Shown here in pieces: positions 40,601 to 49,199 of a stretch of DNA of 64,000 bases. Below the pieces are notes generated by a model. It was not told where the DNA came from. It worked only from the letters and a program-made list of their open reading frames with translations, and ran no database searches. The position numbers were made by a program, and so were the translations under genes. How positions within the stretch are numbered: the first letter of the stretch is position 1; the number at the start of each line of letters is the position of its first letter. This DNA is from Bacteroidales bacterium (GTDB lineage Bacteria > Bacteroidota > Bacteroidia > Bacteroidales > M50B96), in the NCBI GenBank assembly GCA_021740905.1, contig JAIOYV010000014.1, forward strand, positions 1-64,000. Reading direction: 5' to 3'.

Positions 40601-43493
40601 TGAACCTGCCGAGTTTTCAGCAAGTGGTGTTGCTACCGATGTAGATTGTTATGGCGCAGCCACCGGTTCTGTTGATCTAACAGTGGTAGGTGGTACAGCT
40701 CCTGTAGTTTTTGCCTGGTCGAATTCTTTTATGGGCGAAGATCTTATGACAGTTGTTGCAGGTGCTTATAGTGTTGTTGTAACAGATGACAATAATTGTT
40801 CACTAAACCTTTCATTCACCATAAACGAACCTGCCGAACTTGTAATTGCAGCAACGATTAGCAATGTTTCATGTAATGGATTAAGCAACGGAGCAATTGA
40901 TGTGGCTGTAAGCGGAGGTACTGCACCTTATACTTATAGTTGGATGGGTGGTTCTGCCTTAGAAGATATGGACAATCTGGCTGCAGGTACCTATATGTTA
41001 ACTGTAATGGATGATAATGGCTGTATGAAAGATGCTTCGTTTACTGTTACAGAACCACTAGAATTAACTTCTACCGGATCGGCCACTGACTTACTTTGCA
41101 ATGGCGATGGAAATGGTACAGTGGACTTGATGGTTGATGGTGGTACAATGCCATATTTTTACAATTGGTCAAATTCATCAACCGATGAAGACCTTGCGGG
41201 ATTGTCGGGAGGTACATTCGATGTAACAATTACTGATAACAATGGCTGTATCACTACCAACTCATTCTCCGTTTTTGAACCTACGGTCCTTGTGGTTTCA
41301 GGGACTACCAGCGATGTATTATGCTATGGTGGATCAGAAGGTGCAGTAGACCTTTCCGTATCAGGCGGTACACCTACTTATTCATTCCTTTGGTCGAATG
41401 GAGCCATGACAGAAGATGTTTCTGGCTTAACTGCCGGCAACTACTCGGTTACTGTTGTTGATGGCAACGCTTGCCAGGTGATTATGCCATTCACCATCAA
41501 CGAGCCAGGAGCACTGACAATCAACAGTTCCGTAGTTAATCTTTTATGCAACGGCGATAGCGATGGAAGCATCAACCTTACCATATCAGGAGGAACTGCT
41601 CCTTTTGTCTATTCCTGGAGCAATTCGGCAGTAACCGAAGATTTATCTGGACTGAGTGCCGGGGTTTACAATGTTACTGTAGTTGATGCCCATTCCTGCA
41701 CAACATCAGCATCGATTACCATATCACAGCCCGCTGCGTTGACATTGACTTCAGTAATCACCAACGTGAGCATCCTTTGGGGTTCTGATGGTGCCATTAA
41801 TATTACTGTAGGCGGGGGTATCTTGCCTTACTCCTTTGCTTGGAGCAATTTAGCGGTAAGCGAAGATTTGAATTTCATTAATGCCGATACCTATACCGTA
41901 ACGATAAGCGACGACAACAATTGTACACTTATTCAATCTTTTACAATAAACCAGCCACCCGACAATCCTGGTTGGAGTTTTACAAACACAGGGATCAACC
42001 ATACAATTATTGTCCCTGATTTTGCTACACTCGTAGTTGAGGGTAGCCCATTGATCCCAGGTGATTTTATTGGCGTTTTCTACGATTCGCTTGGTACACC
42101 TGCATGTGGTGGTTTCATTCAATATACCGGGATTACCCAGGCTCTTTCTGCTTGGGGTGCTCAATCTTCGATGAACGATGGTTTTGCCGATGGCGAAGAA
42201 TTTACCTGGCGTGTGTGGAAGGCTCTTCAAAATACCGAATATGCCGTAAACGCTATCTATATGCCCATTGGGCCTATGCAAATAACTCACCAGGAATTCT
42301 TTGCTTCTCAGGGAATGAGTGGTATTACTGCACTGGAAGATGTAGAAGCAAGACAGTATATTGAGTTGACCCCAGGCTGGAGTTTAATATCGAGCTATGT
42401 AGTGGCCCCACAAATGGATTTGGATAGTATCTTCTTTGATATTGTTGGAAATGTTGGATTAATGAAAGACGATATGGGTAGTTCCTATTGGCCATTTTTC
42501 GGTGTAAACCAAATTGGAAATTGGGTATCAGAAGAAGGTTATAAATTGTATATGACTGGAATCGACACACTGGTTATTGCCGGCGATAACGTAGATCCTC
42601 TCCTTACTCCTATAAATCTTCCTTATGGTTGGAGCATGATGGGCTACTTGTTAAGTACTCCTGCAAATCCAATTGACATTTTCAGCCCGATAAACGGTTT
42701 ATTTGATATGGTGAAAGATGGCAATGGACAAGTTTACTGGCCGATGTTCGGATTTAATAGCATGGGTAACATGATGCCAGATAAGGGCTATGCTATCTAT
42801 ACAAATACGGCCACATCACTTTATTTCCCAGTTGGTCCAACTAATGTCACTAAAACCTACAATAAGGAGATTGAATCGAAATACTATGGAAAACCTGCCA
42901 ATACCGGAGCCAATATGACTGTTGGTATTCCTTTACAGGCTTGGGAAACACTTCCTGAGTATGGCGATGAAGTAGCTGTTTTCAATGCCAATGGACAATT
43001 GGTCGGTAGCGGCGTATTTGCCAACACTGTTATGGCCATTGCTGTTTGGGGCGATAATGATCAAACAAGCACCAAAGATGGATTATTGGAAAATGAAACA
43101 TTCCAATTGAGGATTTTCAACAATGTTGATAAATCAGAACAATCACTATTTGTAAACTGGTCGCAAGGTTCGGCGAACTATGTTACCGATGAGATTGCCA
43201 TAGCAAGCAAAGTCTCAATGAATGAGTCATTCTCCAATTATCTTGGACAAAACATGCCAAACCCTGTAAGCTCATTAACAGAAATTGAATATAGTCTGGG
43301 TAACGATGCCAATGTTGAGATTTCGATTTTCAACATACTTGGTTCGAAACTTGACGTACTTGTTTCCAAAAGCCAATCGGCAGGTACCTACAAAGTACAG
43401 TTCGATGCTCGTAACCTTCCTGCCGGAACTTATTTCTATAAGCTCCGCACCGATGACTTCGAAGCTGTTAAGAAAATGAATGTAGTGCGATAA
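37698..43493 (+). CDS. Giant SprB-repeat surface protein with T9SS sorting domain
   Basis: A 1931-residue secreted protein. After a signal peptide (MKKKYFTFLGLMLGCLFIFT) come about 15 SprB-type repeats of roughly 76 residues. The pattern is 'VTDVTCNGxSDGAIDLTVSGG', 'PYxYxWSNxATTEDLSGL', then 'AGTYxVTVTDxNxC ... TVTEP'. Three copies of a different module of about 95 residues (NTGNNHTIMVPS, GDYIGAFYN, CGGY, AAWGTQAGMNDGFA) interrupt the series near residues 88, 598 and 1424. A C-terminal region and a T9SS type A sorting domain (QNMPNPVSS, LPAGTYFYKL) end the protein. SprB proteins are mobile gliding adhesins in Flavobacterium. With gldB in the window an adhesive or gliding role is likely but unproven. 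Confidence 0.92.
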   Translation: MKKKYFTFLGLMLGCLFIFTQANSQITVNPVITDITCNGYSDGAINISPLGGSGTYIFDWSNGATTQNVSGLAAGAYTVTVTEDLSAPFSWSYTNTGNNHTIMVPSTIVISIDGIAPASGDYIGAFYNVSGGGLACGGYIPYSGSSTALAAWGTQAGMNDGFATSEVLKFKYYRASTGVVIDLTATFAAGWPNTDTYATGGMSVLESLTGTSPVAQFAVQSATVGDPGAINPNGTVTNVSASGGSNGAIDLNVLGGTAPYTFDWGGGVTVEDRTGLTAATYTVTVTDANLCTGSAPYTVTEPTAVTLSPNVTNVTCYGGSDGAIDLTVSGGTLPYTIVWDASITAEDLSGLTAGSHNVVVTDAGGFVASGSYTVNQPLEISIAATTTDVTCNGGTNGAIEVTVTNGVATIAYAWSNSATTEDLSNVGAGTYILNITDGSGCTASGSWTVNEPAAALNLAYAVNNVSTFGASDGSIILTVSGGTSPYSFSWSNSATTKDISGLAAGFYQITVTDDNACSITGQAEVSDAPPASFLVTGVKTDVSCNGLCDGSIDVSVSGGILPYSYIWSQGGNTQDVSGLCAGTYTVTVSDATGSSVPTFNWTFSTTDFNHSIIIPATGITIDGQPPVAGDYFGVFYNTPSGLACGGYQMYPATGVTSVAAWGTESGMNNGFAPGEVFKWKYFRVADGAEITLGNATYSPPIPFAGIVNDSTYAPNGGSMILTLSGISSPPASAQTEVLTFTITEPSAIAISGTPSHVMCNGGSDGTVDITVSGGSAPYSYLWSSGQIVDDISGLTAGDYTVTVTDASFCTAQMTFTVTEPDALIITGDVTFVSCNGMSDGAVDATITGGTSPFTFAWSNLAATEDISGLSADTYILTVTDSQGCVATNSFVVEEPIMLAASGTPTNLLCYNDNSGAIDLTVTGGTLPYGYLWSNSSMNEDLSGIAAGTYDVTVTDANGCIAYASTTVTEPAEFSASGVATDVDCYGAATGSVDLTVVGGTAPVVFAWSNSFMGEDLMTVVAGAYSVVVTDDNNCSLNLSFTINEPAELVIAATISNVSCNGLSNGAIDVAVSGGTAPYTYSWMGGSALEDMDNLAAGTYMLTVMDDNGCMKDASFTVTEPLELTSTGSATDLLCNGDGNGTVDLMVDGGTMPYFYNWSNSSTDEDLAGLSGGTFDVTITDNNGCITTNSFSVFEPTVLVVSGTTSDVLCYGGSEGAVDLSVSGGTPTYSFLWSNGAMTEDVSGLTAGNYSVTVVDGNACQVIMPFTINEPGALTINSSVVNLLCNGDSDGSINLTISGGTAPFVYSWSNSAVTEDLSGLSAGVYNVTVVDAHSCTTSASITISQPAALTLTSVITNVSILWGSDGAINITVGGGILPYSFAWSNLAVSEDLNFINADTYTVTISDDNNCTLIQSFTINQPPDNPGWSFTNTGINHTIIVPDFATLVVEGSPLIPGDFIGVFYDSLGTPACGGFIQYTGITQALSAWGAQSSMNDGFADGEEFTWRVWKALQNTEYAVNAIYMPIGPMQITHQEFFASQGMSGITALEDVEARQYIELTPGWSLISSYVVAPQMDLDSIFFDIVGNVGLMKDDMGSSYWPFFGVNQIGNWVSEEGYKLYMTGIDTLVIAGDNVDPLLTPINLPYGWSMMGYLLSTPANPIDIFSPINGLFDMVKDGNGQVYWPMFGFNSMGNMMPDKGYAIYTNTATSLYFPVGPTNVTKTYNKEIESKYYGKPANTGANMTVGIPLQAWETLPEYGDEVAVFNANGQLVGSGVFANTVMAIAVWGDNDQTSTKDGLLENETFQLRIFNNVDKSEQSLFVNWSQGSANYVTDEIAIASKVSMNESFSNYLGQNMPNPVSSLTEIEYSLGNDANVEISIFNILGSKLDVLVSKSQSAGTYKVQFDARNLPAGTYFYKLRTDDFEAVKKMNVVR

Positions 43494-43511
43494 ATTGCGT
43501 TCAGAAGAAAT

Positions 43512-43548
43512 AAAAAAAGCCTCTCCGTTTTGGAGGGGCTTTTTTTTG
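43512..43548 (+). terminator. Terminator of the SprB-repeat gene
   Basis: AAAAAAGCCTCTCC, loop GTTTT, GGAGGGGCTTTTTTTT, 20 bp after the stop codon. Classic intrinsic terminator, usable in both directions. Confidence 0.88.
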
Positions 43549-43622
43549 TAAATTGCCGAACCTTAAATATTGTGGCATGTAATTTGAAAAGTGCCGCCTT
43601 TGAAATTTTAAAAATATCGAAC

Positions 43623-44216
43623 ATGAAAAAAACAACTTTATTTACTTGTGTAATCATTGGATTACTCTCCTTTTCCGCCTGTACAACCACCCGTACTGTC
43701 GACCGTGTTTCTCCCGATCAGCAAATCGACCTGAGTGGGCGCTGGAACGATTCCGATTCGAAATTAACAGCCGAGGCATTGGTAGAACAATTGCTGCAAC
43801 AAACCTGGATCGACAAGTTTAAACAAGCCCATAACGGCGAAGCTCCGGTTGTGGTAGTTGGTCTGGTGAAAAACAAAAGCCATGAGCACATTTCTGCCGA
43901 AACTTTCATTAAAGACCTTGAAAAAGCCATCGTTAAATCGGGCCGTGCCAGATTGGTACAAGCCGGCGACAAGCGCGAAGAATTGCGTGGCGAGCGAGCC
44001 GATCAACAGGAATTTGCATCAGCCTCCACCACAAAAAAATGGGGTCAGGAACTGGGTGCCGACTTTATGCTCCAGGGAACCATCAACTCCATTGTCGATT
44101 CGTACAAAAACGAGAAGGTTGTTTACTACCAGATCGACCTCGAACTATCCAATCTCGAAACCAACGAAATGGTTTGGATGGGCGACAAGAAAATTAAGAA
44201 AGTGGTTACAAATTAG
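43623..44216 (+). CDS. LpoB-like lipoprotein (penicillin-binding protein activator family)
   Basis: A 197-residue outer-membrane-type lipoprotein. The signal is MKKTTLFTCVIIGLLSFSAC with the lipobox Cys; the in-frame upstream start at 43530 is not used. The mature part (VVVVGLVKNKSHEHI, ASTTKKWGQELGADFMLQG, LELSNLETNEMVWMG) matches the LpoB family, whose E. coli member activates the peptidoglycan synthase PBP1B. The family is broad in Bacteroidota and the target enzyme here is unknown. It is followed by a strong terminator, then by a COG3014-type lipoprotein, a frequent neighbour. Confidence 0.85.
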   Translation: MKKTTLFTCVIIGLLSFSACTTTRTVDRVSPDQQIDLSGRWNDSDSKLTAEALVEQLLQQTWIDKFKQAHNGEAPVVVVGLVKNKSHEHISAETFIKDLEKAIVKSGRARLVQAGDKREELRGERADQQEFASASTTKKWGQELGADFMLQGTINSIVDSYKNEKVVYYQIDLELSNLETNEMVWMGDKKIKKVVTN

Positions 44217-44234
44217 AAATCATTGCAAGAAATT

Positions 44235-44285
44235 ACAGACTTCATTTTTATTCAACTCATAAAATGAAGTCTGTTTCTTTTCCCT
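44235..44285 (+). terminator. Terminator after the lpoB-like gene
   Basis: Perfect 14-bp arms ACAGACTTCATTTT and AAAATGAAGTCTGT around a 12-base loop, followed by a T-rich tract. Confidence 0.85.
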
Positions 44286-44317
44286 TACTTTAATTCACAA
44301 AACTGAAATTATCCATT

Positions 44318-45721
44318 ATGACAAATCGGATATTGCCCGTACTATTCATATTTTCGTTGTTTGTATTTTCATCCTGTGCCACCTATTATAAAAAAACTTC
44401 CAAATTCCAGGAGTTGGTGACAAGCGGCAAACTTGAGAAAGCCCGGTCGCTCCTCGAAGACGACAAGAAAGATCTTGAAAACCGCAACAGGATGCTTCAA
44501 CTCATGAACCTGGGCTGGGTAAATTTCATGCTCCAGGAACACGAGAAAAGCAACGAGTATTTCAACCTTGTCGACCAGATGATCGAAGACCTGTCGAAAA
44601 ACTATGGGAAGGAAGCCCTGGCGCTGATCTCCAACCCATCGATAAAACCATACCTGCCCGAAGATTTCGAGCGGATCATGCCCAACTTTTACAAGGCCAT
44701 CAATTACATCCAGTTGCAGCAATTCGAAAACGCCTTGGTCGAATGTCGGAAAATCAACATTAAGCTAAATCAACTAAACGACAAATTCCCCGACCATAAA
44801 AACAAATACCAGCGCGATGCCTTTGCCCACCTACTGATGGGCTTGGTTTACGATGCCCAAAAAGAGTACAACAACGCCTTTATTGCCTACCGGAATGCGT
44901 ACGAAATTTACACTAGCGACTATGTTGAAAATTTTGGCATCGGTGCACCCGCACAGCTAAAGCAAGACTTGATGCGAACGGCTTACCTCACAGGTTTCAA
45001 TGAGGAATTGAGCCAGTACGAAAAGGATTTCAAAACAAAATACACACATCAGCCCAACGAAAATGGCGATTTAATTTTTCTTTGGATGAACGGCTTTGGC
45101 CCGGTTAAATCGGAATGGAGCATCAACTTTACCAAAGTGGATGGGCAAGGTGGTTTTGTTACCCTGGTGAACGATGAGTATGGCATTAACTTTCCGTTCT
45201 ATATTGGAGATAAACCAGATAACGAAAAAAGTGCCTTTGCCCAATTGAGCTTCCTCAGGGTAGCCTTTCCAAAATATGCCGAACGGGCCACTGTTTTCAA
45301 TCAGGCCGAAATAAAAATCCAGAATCAGGTTTATCCTCTCGAAACAGCCGAGAACCTAAACGACATAGCTTTTAAATGCCTGCACGACCGGATGCTCCGC
45401 GAAATGGGCACATCGTTGCTCCGCCTAGCTACTAAAAAAGCACTTGAAGCGGCTGTGCGAAAGGAAGACCAGAACGCAGGAGCGGCCCTTGGCATAATCA
45501 ACGCCCTCACCGAAAAAGCCGATACCCGGAATTGGCAAACCCTCCCCTATTCCATCTCATATTCACGGATACCGCTAAAGGATGGCACAAACCAAATCGA
45601 CCTAAACATGAAAGGGCAACGCGACAAACAAACCATCAATTTAAGCTTTGAATCGAAAAAAGGCGTGACCCAATTTTTCACCTACCATAGCCTGGAGAGT
45701 TTTCCTCCAATGATGGAGTAG
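44318..45721 (+). CDS. COG3014-like TPR-containing lipoprotein
   Basis: A 467-residue lipoprotein. The signal MTNRILPVLFIFSLFVFSSC ends in a lipobox Cys. Residues 30-220 are helical and TPR-like (for example KARSLLEDDKKDLENRN, AFAHLLMGLVYDAQKEYNNA). The C-terminal half is mostly beta and of no known activity (LIFLWMNGFGPVKSEW, LPYSISYSRIPLKDG). This two-part layout is that of the COG3014 family, usually encoded next to LpoB-like lipoproteins as here. A joint role in envelope or peptidoglycan maintenance is inferred from this pairing. Confidence 0.8.
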   Translation: MTNRILPVLFIFSLFVFSSCATYYKKTSKFQELVTSGKLEKARSLLEDDKKDLENRNRMLQLMNLGWVNFMLQEHEKSNEYFNLVDQMIEDLSKNYGKEALALISNPSIKPYLPEDFERIMPNFYKAINYIQLQQFENALVECRKINIKLNQLNDKFPDHKNKYQRDAFAHLLMGLVYDAQKEYNNAFIAYRNAYEIYTSDYVENFGIGAPAQLKQDLMRTAYLTGFNEELSQYEKDFKTKYTHQPNENGDLIFLWMNGFGPVKSEWSINFTKVDGQGGFVTLVNDEYGINFPFYIGDKPDNEKSAFAQLSFLRVAFPKYAERATVFNQAEIKIQNQVYPLETAENLNDIAFKCLHDRMLREMGTSLLRLATKKALEAAVRKEDQNAGAALGIINALTEKADTRNWQTLPYSISYSRIPLKDGTNQIDLNMKGQRDKQTINLSFESKKGVTQFFTYHSLESFPPMME

Positions 45722-45810
45722 ATGGAAGGAGATTGGTGAAGATTTTGTTTGAGGGTCGGAGATTTTCGTATTTTTGAATACATTGATTTTAATCGTACCA
45801 AACAATTATA

Positions 45811-46044
45811 ATGAACATACAAGCACAAAAGGCGATTATCATAGAGCAAATTAAGCAGGTTAATGACGTAAACCTCATTAATGCAATAAAAAACATGCTT
45901 GACTATGCTTTTAAAAAAGAACAGGAAAGCTTTGATATTCCTGAAGCGCATCAAAGATTAGTTTTGGAACGGTTTGACAAAGTAAGAAAAAGCCCTTCCC
46001 GACTTTTAGATTGGGACGATGCGAAAAAGACACTGAAGTGTTAG
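45811..46044 (+). CDS. Antitoxin-like protein of an incomplete toxin-antitoxin pair
   Basis: A 77-residue helical, charged protein (AQKAIIIEQIKQVNDVNLINAI at the start, then FDIPEAHQRLVLERFDKVRK, ending LLDWDDAKKTLKC). Its length, two-part helix plan and LDWDDAKK tail match Bacteroidota addiction-module antitoxins that precede RelE/ParE-type toxins. No complete toxin follows. The next frame, starting within its last codons, gives only 21 residues that resemble the end of a ParE/RelE toxin. It is therefore probably an orphan antitoxin left after a deletion. Confidence 0.6.
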   Translation: MNIQAQKAIIIEQIKQVNDVNLINAIKNMLDYAFKKEQESFDIPEAHQRLVLERFDKVRKSPSRLLDWDDAKKTLKC

Positions 46045-46103
46045 CAGTAATAAGCACCAGCAGAAATCCGAAGATTTGGAAGGAAAAAACAAGTGATCAT
46101 TAA
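46038..46103 (+). pseudogene. Remnant of a RelE/ParE-type toxin C-terminus
   Basis: Reads VLAVISTSRNPKIWKEK and four further residues before a stop. This resembles the C-terminal 'ILxIFHTSRNPKKWK' end of Bacteroidota toxins of this type. About 80 preceding residues are missing. The match is by eye only. Confidence 0.4.
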
Positions 46104-46314
46104 TATGCGTCATTTGCATAAGCGAGTGCAGCAAAAATATCATCCTTTTCTAAATTGGGATATAAACTCAATAATGTTTCAAAACTTTCGCCTGATGCTA
46201 ATAGGCCTGTTATTGTGCCAACAGTAATCCTGATCCCACGTGCGAGGTTTTCCGTACACTACTTTTAGGTCGATTGTAATTCGATCAATATTTGGTATGT
46301 TCAAATTGTGACAT
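46100..46314 (-). pseudogene. DUF433 antitoxin pseudogene, two frameshifts
   Basis: Read on the minus strand, three frames join into one DUF433 protein: MSQFEHTKY, then IDRITIDLKVVYGKP, then RGIRITVGTITGLLASGESF and LLSLYPNLEKDDIFAALAYA. The first break looks like loss of two bases from an AT run; the second is a small indel after GKP. DUF433 proteins are antitoxins paired with DUF5615 PIN-like toxins. An intact pair exists at 54057-54640. No toxin partner is visible here. It abuts the stop codon of the next gene. Confidence 0.7.
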
Positions 46315-49079
46315 TATTTGATCAAAGTAAGCTTGATAATCTCAATATTTTGATGATAATAAACCCTCAGATAATATACACCTGATTTTAAATGTGATAA
46401 ATCAGATTTGATGATTCGCTGGGAAAGTGCAAAGATTAATGACTCCACAAATTTGCCTTCAATTGAGAAAATATCAATCTTTTCAATTAGACCATCCGAT
46501 TCAAGAAAAATATAACCATTCGAGGGATTAGGATATACATTGGTGACTTTCTGCGTGTGATTTGAAATCTCGTTTCCGGCAAGAACGACAATTGAAGTAG
46601 AATCTTGGCTCGTACAAATTACAGGGTTAAAATTGGAAACCTGTGCATATATCCAATGTGTGCCCGGACCTGCATTTGAAGGATAAAAATATCCCCCACT
46701 CACAAAATTTCCGGAAATTTGAGCGTAAGTAGGATCAACGTTTGGAAGTACCACCGGGTCATCATTTTCATAAACAGTATCATTTGGAAATTCATCCAAT
46801 TGCAAATAGGGGTATGGATATACATTAATGATATATGTAATTGTACTATCAAATCCTTGAATATTGGTTAGGTTCTCAGTAAAACTGTACGAATTCGCAT
46901 ACCATAGTCCGCTAATTAAGACACTATCTCCCTGACAAATATGATATTCAAGAAGATAACTAGTCTTTGGAATAATTAAATAAAGATTTTTTGGATGTTT
47001 ACTAATGAAACTTCTGTGGTTATTCGAATCCAATTCAAAAGGTACTATTTTGCCTGCTTGCTCAGTCACAAATATTGGGGCTGAGAATTGAGCTGTCCCA
47101 TCATTTAAAAGTGCACCAATGCCATATCCTAATGCGATAAATAAAAGATCAAGATTCTGGTCATTGTCAATATCAAAAGAATTGATTCCACTGCCAATTG
47201 CCGAACAAACAAGGATACCATTACTAAATATCCCATTACCATTATTTTTAAAGAAGTAAAAACCGTTTAACCCATTTGATATTATATCAACTAATGAGTC
47301 GTTATCGAAATCCCCCGCTAAAATACCATGTGGCTGATCAATTTGAGAATTTAAAAAGTGTTCCGAAGAAAAAGTCCCATTTCCAAAATTCTCATACCAT
47401 GCTACTTTATCATCATTCCAAGAGGCTATTAAAATATCTATATCATTATCATTATCTATATCGTTTGTAGATAATTTTCTATAGTCCTGTACCTGGATTG
47501 ATAAATAGTTTGCGACACCAAAATTACCATATCCATCATTAGGATGCCAATAAGTTGTACCTAAAAGGTTTATTAAAAGGTCATCAAAACCATCTCCATT
47601 GAGATCTTCTGAAAATAATTCATAGGGCATACCTACATTAGTTGATATTAAGTTTTTAATTGGGAAGTACCCTAATCCATCATTAGGATACCAAACAATT
47701 GAAGAATCATCAATGGAGTATGCAATTATATCCAGAAAACTATCATTGTTTACCTCTGCGAAAATAAAAACATTGCAAAAATCAGTAATAGGAAGTTTTC
47801 TCTTCTCAAGAAAAATATTATTACCACTCTGTTCTAATATGCTTATGCAACTGTCTGCTAAATAACAAATAGCTATGTCTAAGTCAGAATCTCCATCAAT
47901 ATCACCAACGATACAATCCTGCAAAACAGTATTGGTAGTACTTATTACCTCTGGTTCATTGAATTGATAAGAGTTCAATTTATTAATTACGCATAATGTT
48001 GAGGATGTACCACATATAATGTCATTCAATGTATCATTATTCATTTTTGAGACTAATGTATAAGCACCATAACCATAGGGTAAGGAACATATATTATGTG
48101 GATAAAACTGCCCACCCGAATTAACATTCTCAAACCATACAAATACTGAATCAAAATGATTTGCTGCAATTATGTCTAAATCTCCATCATAATCAACATC
48201 ATCAGCGAGGTGGATCCCAATATACATATTACTTGTATCCATAATCTGTTGGGACCCAAAACTTCCATTTCCCAAATTCTGATACCAGGATAAGGGATTA
48301 TTGGAAGAAGAAGTAATTATATCTGGGAATCCGTCACCCGAAATATCATCTGCATTTACCCAAAATAAATCATTCCAAATGCTTATGAGTAACTGCTTAG
48401 TGGAGAATGTGTTTCCACCCAAATTTTTATACCAATATACCTTATCGCTGATGTTGGGTATTACTGAACCAACAAGTATATCTTTTAAATTATCACCATC
48501 CAAATCAGTGATTTTTATAATAGTTGGAAAACTAATATTACTATCAATTGAAATAACCGAAAATCCAATTCCATTATTTATAAATAATTTCACATAGTCA
48601 TCTAATCTTGAAGCTAATAATATATCCACATCATTATCATTATCAATATCTGCCACACTTATCCTACAGGAGGACGAAACATCTGAAGTATATATATCGA
48701 GAGTCGTAAATTCAGCAATTCCATTATTATAGAAAATTCGCAATAAATCATACGAAGTTGTAACCAGGTCCAAATCCCCATCATTATCGAAATCGGCAAT
48801 GGCAACACAGCTGATATACGAAAGTGAATCAGCAATTCTTTTAGGGGTTGAAAAGGTTAAGTTCCCCAAATTTTTAAACCAAAAAAGGTCATCTTCACCA
48901 TCTGAGCCACAAACAATATCGATAAAACCATCCCCATTAATGTCTCCTGTGTCAAACGGATACATTGTCTGTGGCATTTCGCCAATTAATATTGTGTCGG
49001 TAAAGCTCAAAATTTTTTGCTGTGCATAACCACAATAGTAGCCTGTAAGTAGCAATAATAAAAGGATGTATCGTTTCAT
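46314..49079 (-). CDS. T9SS-exported FG-GAP/VCBS-repeat protein
   Basis: A 921-residue secreted protein. The start is set at 49079, where the signal peptide MKRYILLLLLLTGYYCGYAQ begins; the frame opens 39 bp earlier. About 13 FG-GAP/VCBS motifs of the form DxDxDGDxDI (for example DINGDGFIDIV, DFDNDGDLDLV, DIDNDNDIDIL) suggest a calcium-binding beta-propeller, probably two blades sets. A linker domain follows, and a T9SS type A sorting domain (VYPNPSNGYIFLES, LKSGVYYLRVYY) ends the protein. It is predicted at the cell surface or released; the ligand is unknown. The coding region is rather A/T-rich. Confidence 0.88.
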   Translation of the reverse strand: MKRYILLLLLLTGYYCGYAQQKILSFTDTILIGEMPQTMYPFDTGDINGDGFIDIVCGSDGEDDLFWFKNLGNLTFSTPKRIADSLSYISCVAIADFDNDGDLDLVTTSYDLLRIFYNNGIAEFTTLDIYTSDVSSSCRISVADIDNDNDVDILLASRLDDYVKLFINNGIGFSVISIDSNISFPTIIKITDLDGDNLKDILVGSVIPNISDKVYWYKNLGGNTFSTKQLLISIWNDLFWVNADDISGDGFPDIITSSSNNPLSWYQNLGNGSFGSQQIMDTSNMYIGIHLADDVDYDGDLDIIAANHFDSVFVWFENVNSGGQFYPHNICSLPYGYGAYTLVSKMNNDTLNDIICGTSSTLCVINKLNSYQFNEPEVISTTNTVLQDCIVGDIDGDSDLDIAICYLADSCISILEQSGNNIFLEKRKLPITDFCNVFIFAEVNNDSFLDIIAYSIDDSSIVWYPNDGLGYFPIKNLISTNVGMPYELFSEDLNGDGFDDLLINLLGTTYWHPNDGYGNFGVANYLSIQVQDYRKLSTNDIDNDNDIDILIASWNDDKVAWYENFGNGTFSSEHFLNSQIDQPHGILAGDFDNDSLVDIISNGLNGFYFFKNNGNGIFSNGILVCSAIGSGINSFDIDNDQNLDLLFIALGYGIGALLNDGTAQFSAPIFVTEQAGKIVPFELDSNNHRSFISKHPKNLYLIIPKTSYLLEYHICQGDSVLISGLWYANSYSFTENLTNIQGFDSTITYIINVYPYPYLQLDEFPNDTVYENDDPVVLPNVDPTYAQISGNFVSGGYFYPSNAGPGTHWIYAQVSNFNPVICTSQDSTSIVVLAGNEISNHTQKVTNVYPNPSNGYIFLESDGLIEKIDIFSIEGKFVESLIFALSQRIIKSDLSHLKSGVYYLRVYYHQNIEIIKLTLIK

Positions 49080-49191
49080 ATCTTTAGGTATGGGTTTGTT
49101 TAGTGGCCGAAAATACAAATTAATATTGAGTCGTAATTTGAATTTGAGTTAATCCACTCTACATTTTTTACAGAATAGAAATTCAAATGAA

Positions 49192-49199
49192 TACTATTA
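49192..49199. repeat. Target-site duplication, left copy (TACTATTA)
   Basis: Eight-base direct repeat bordering the IS1595-type element; the identical copy is at 50201-50208. Confidence 0.85.
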
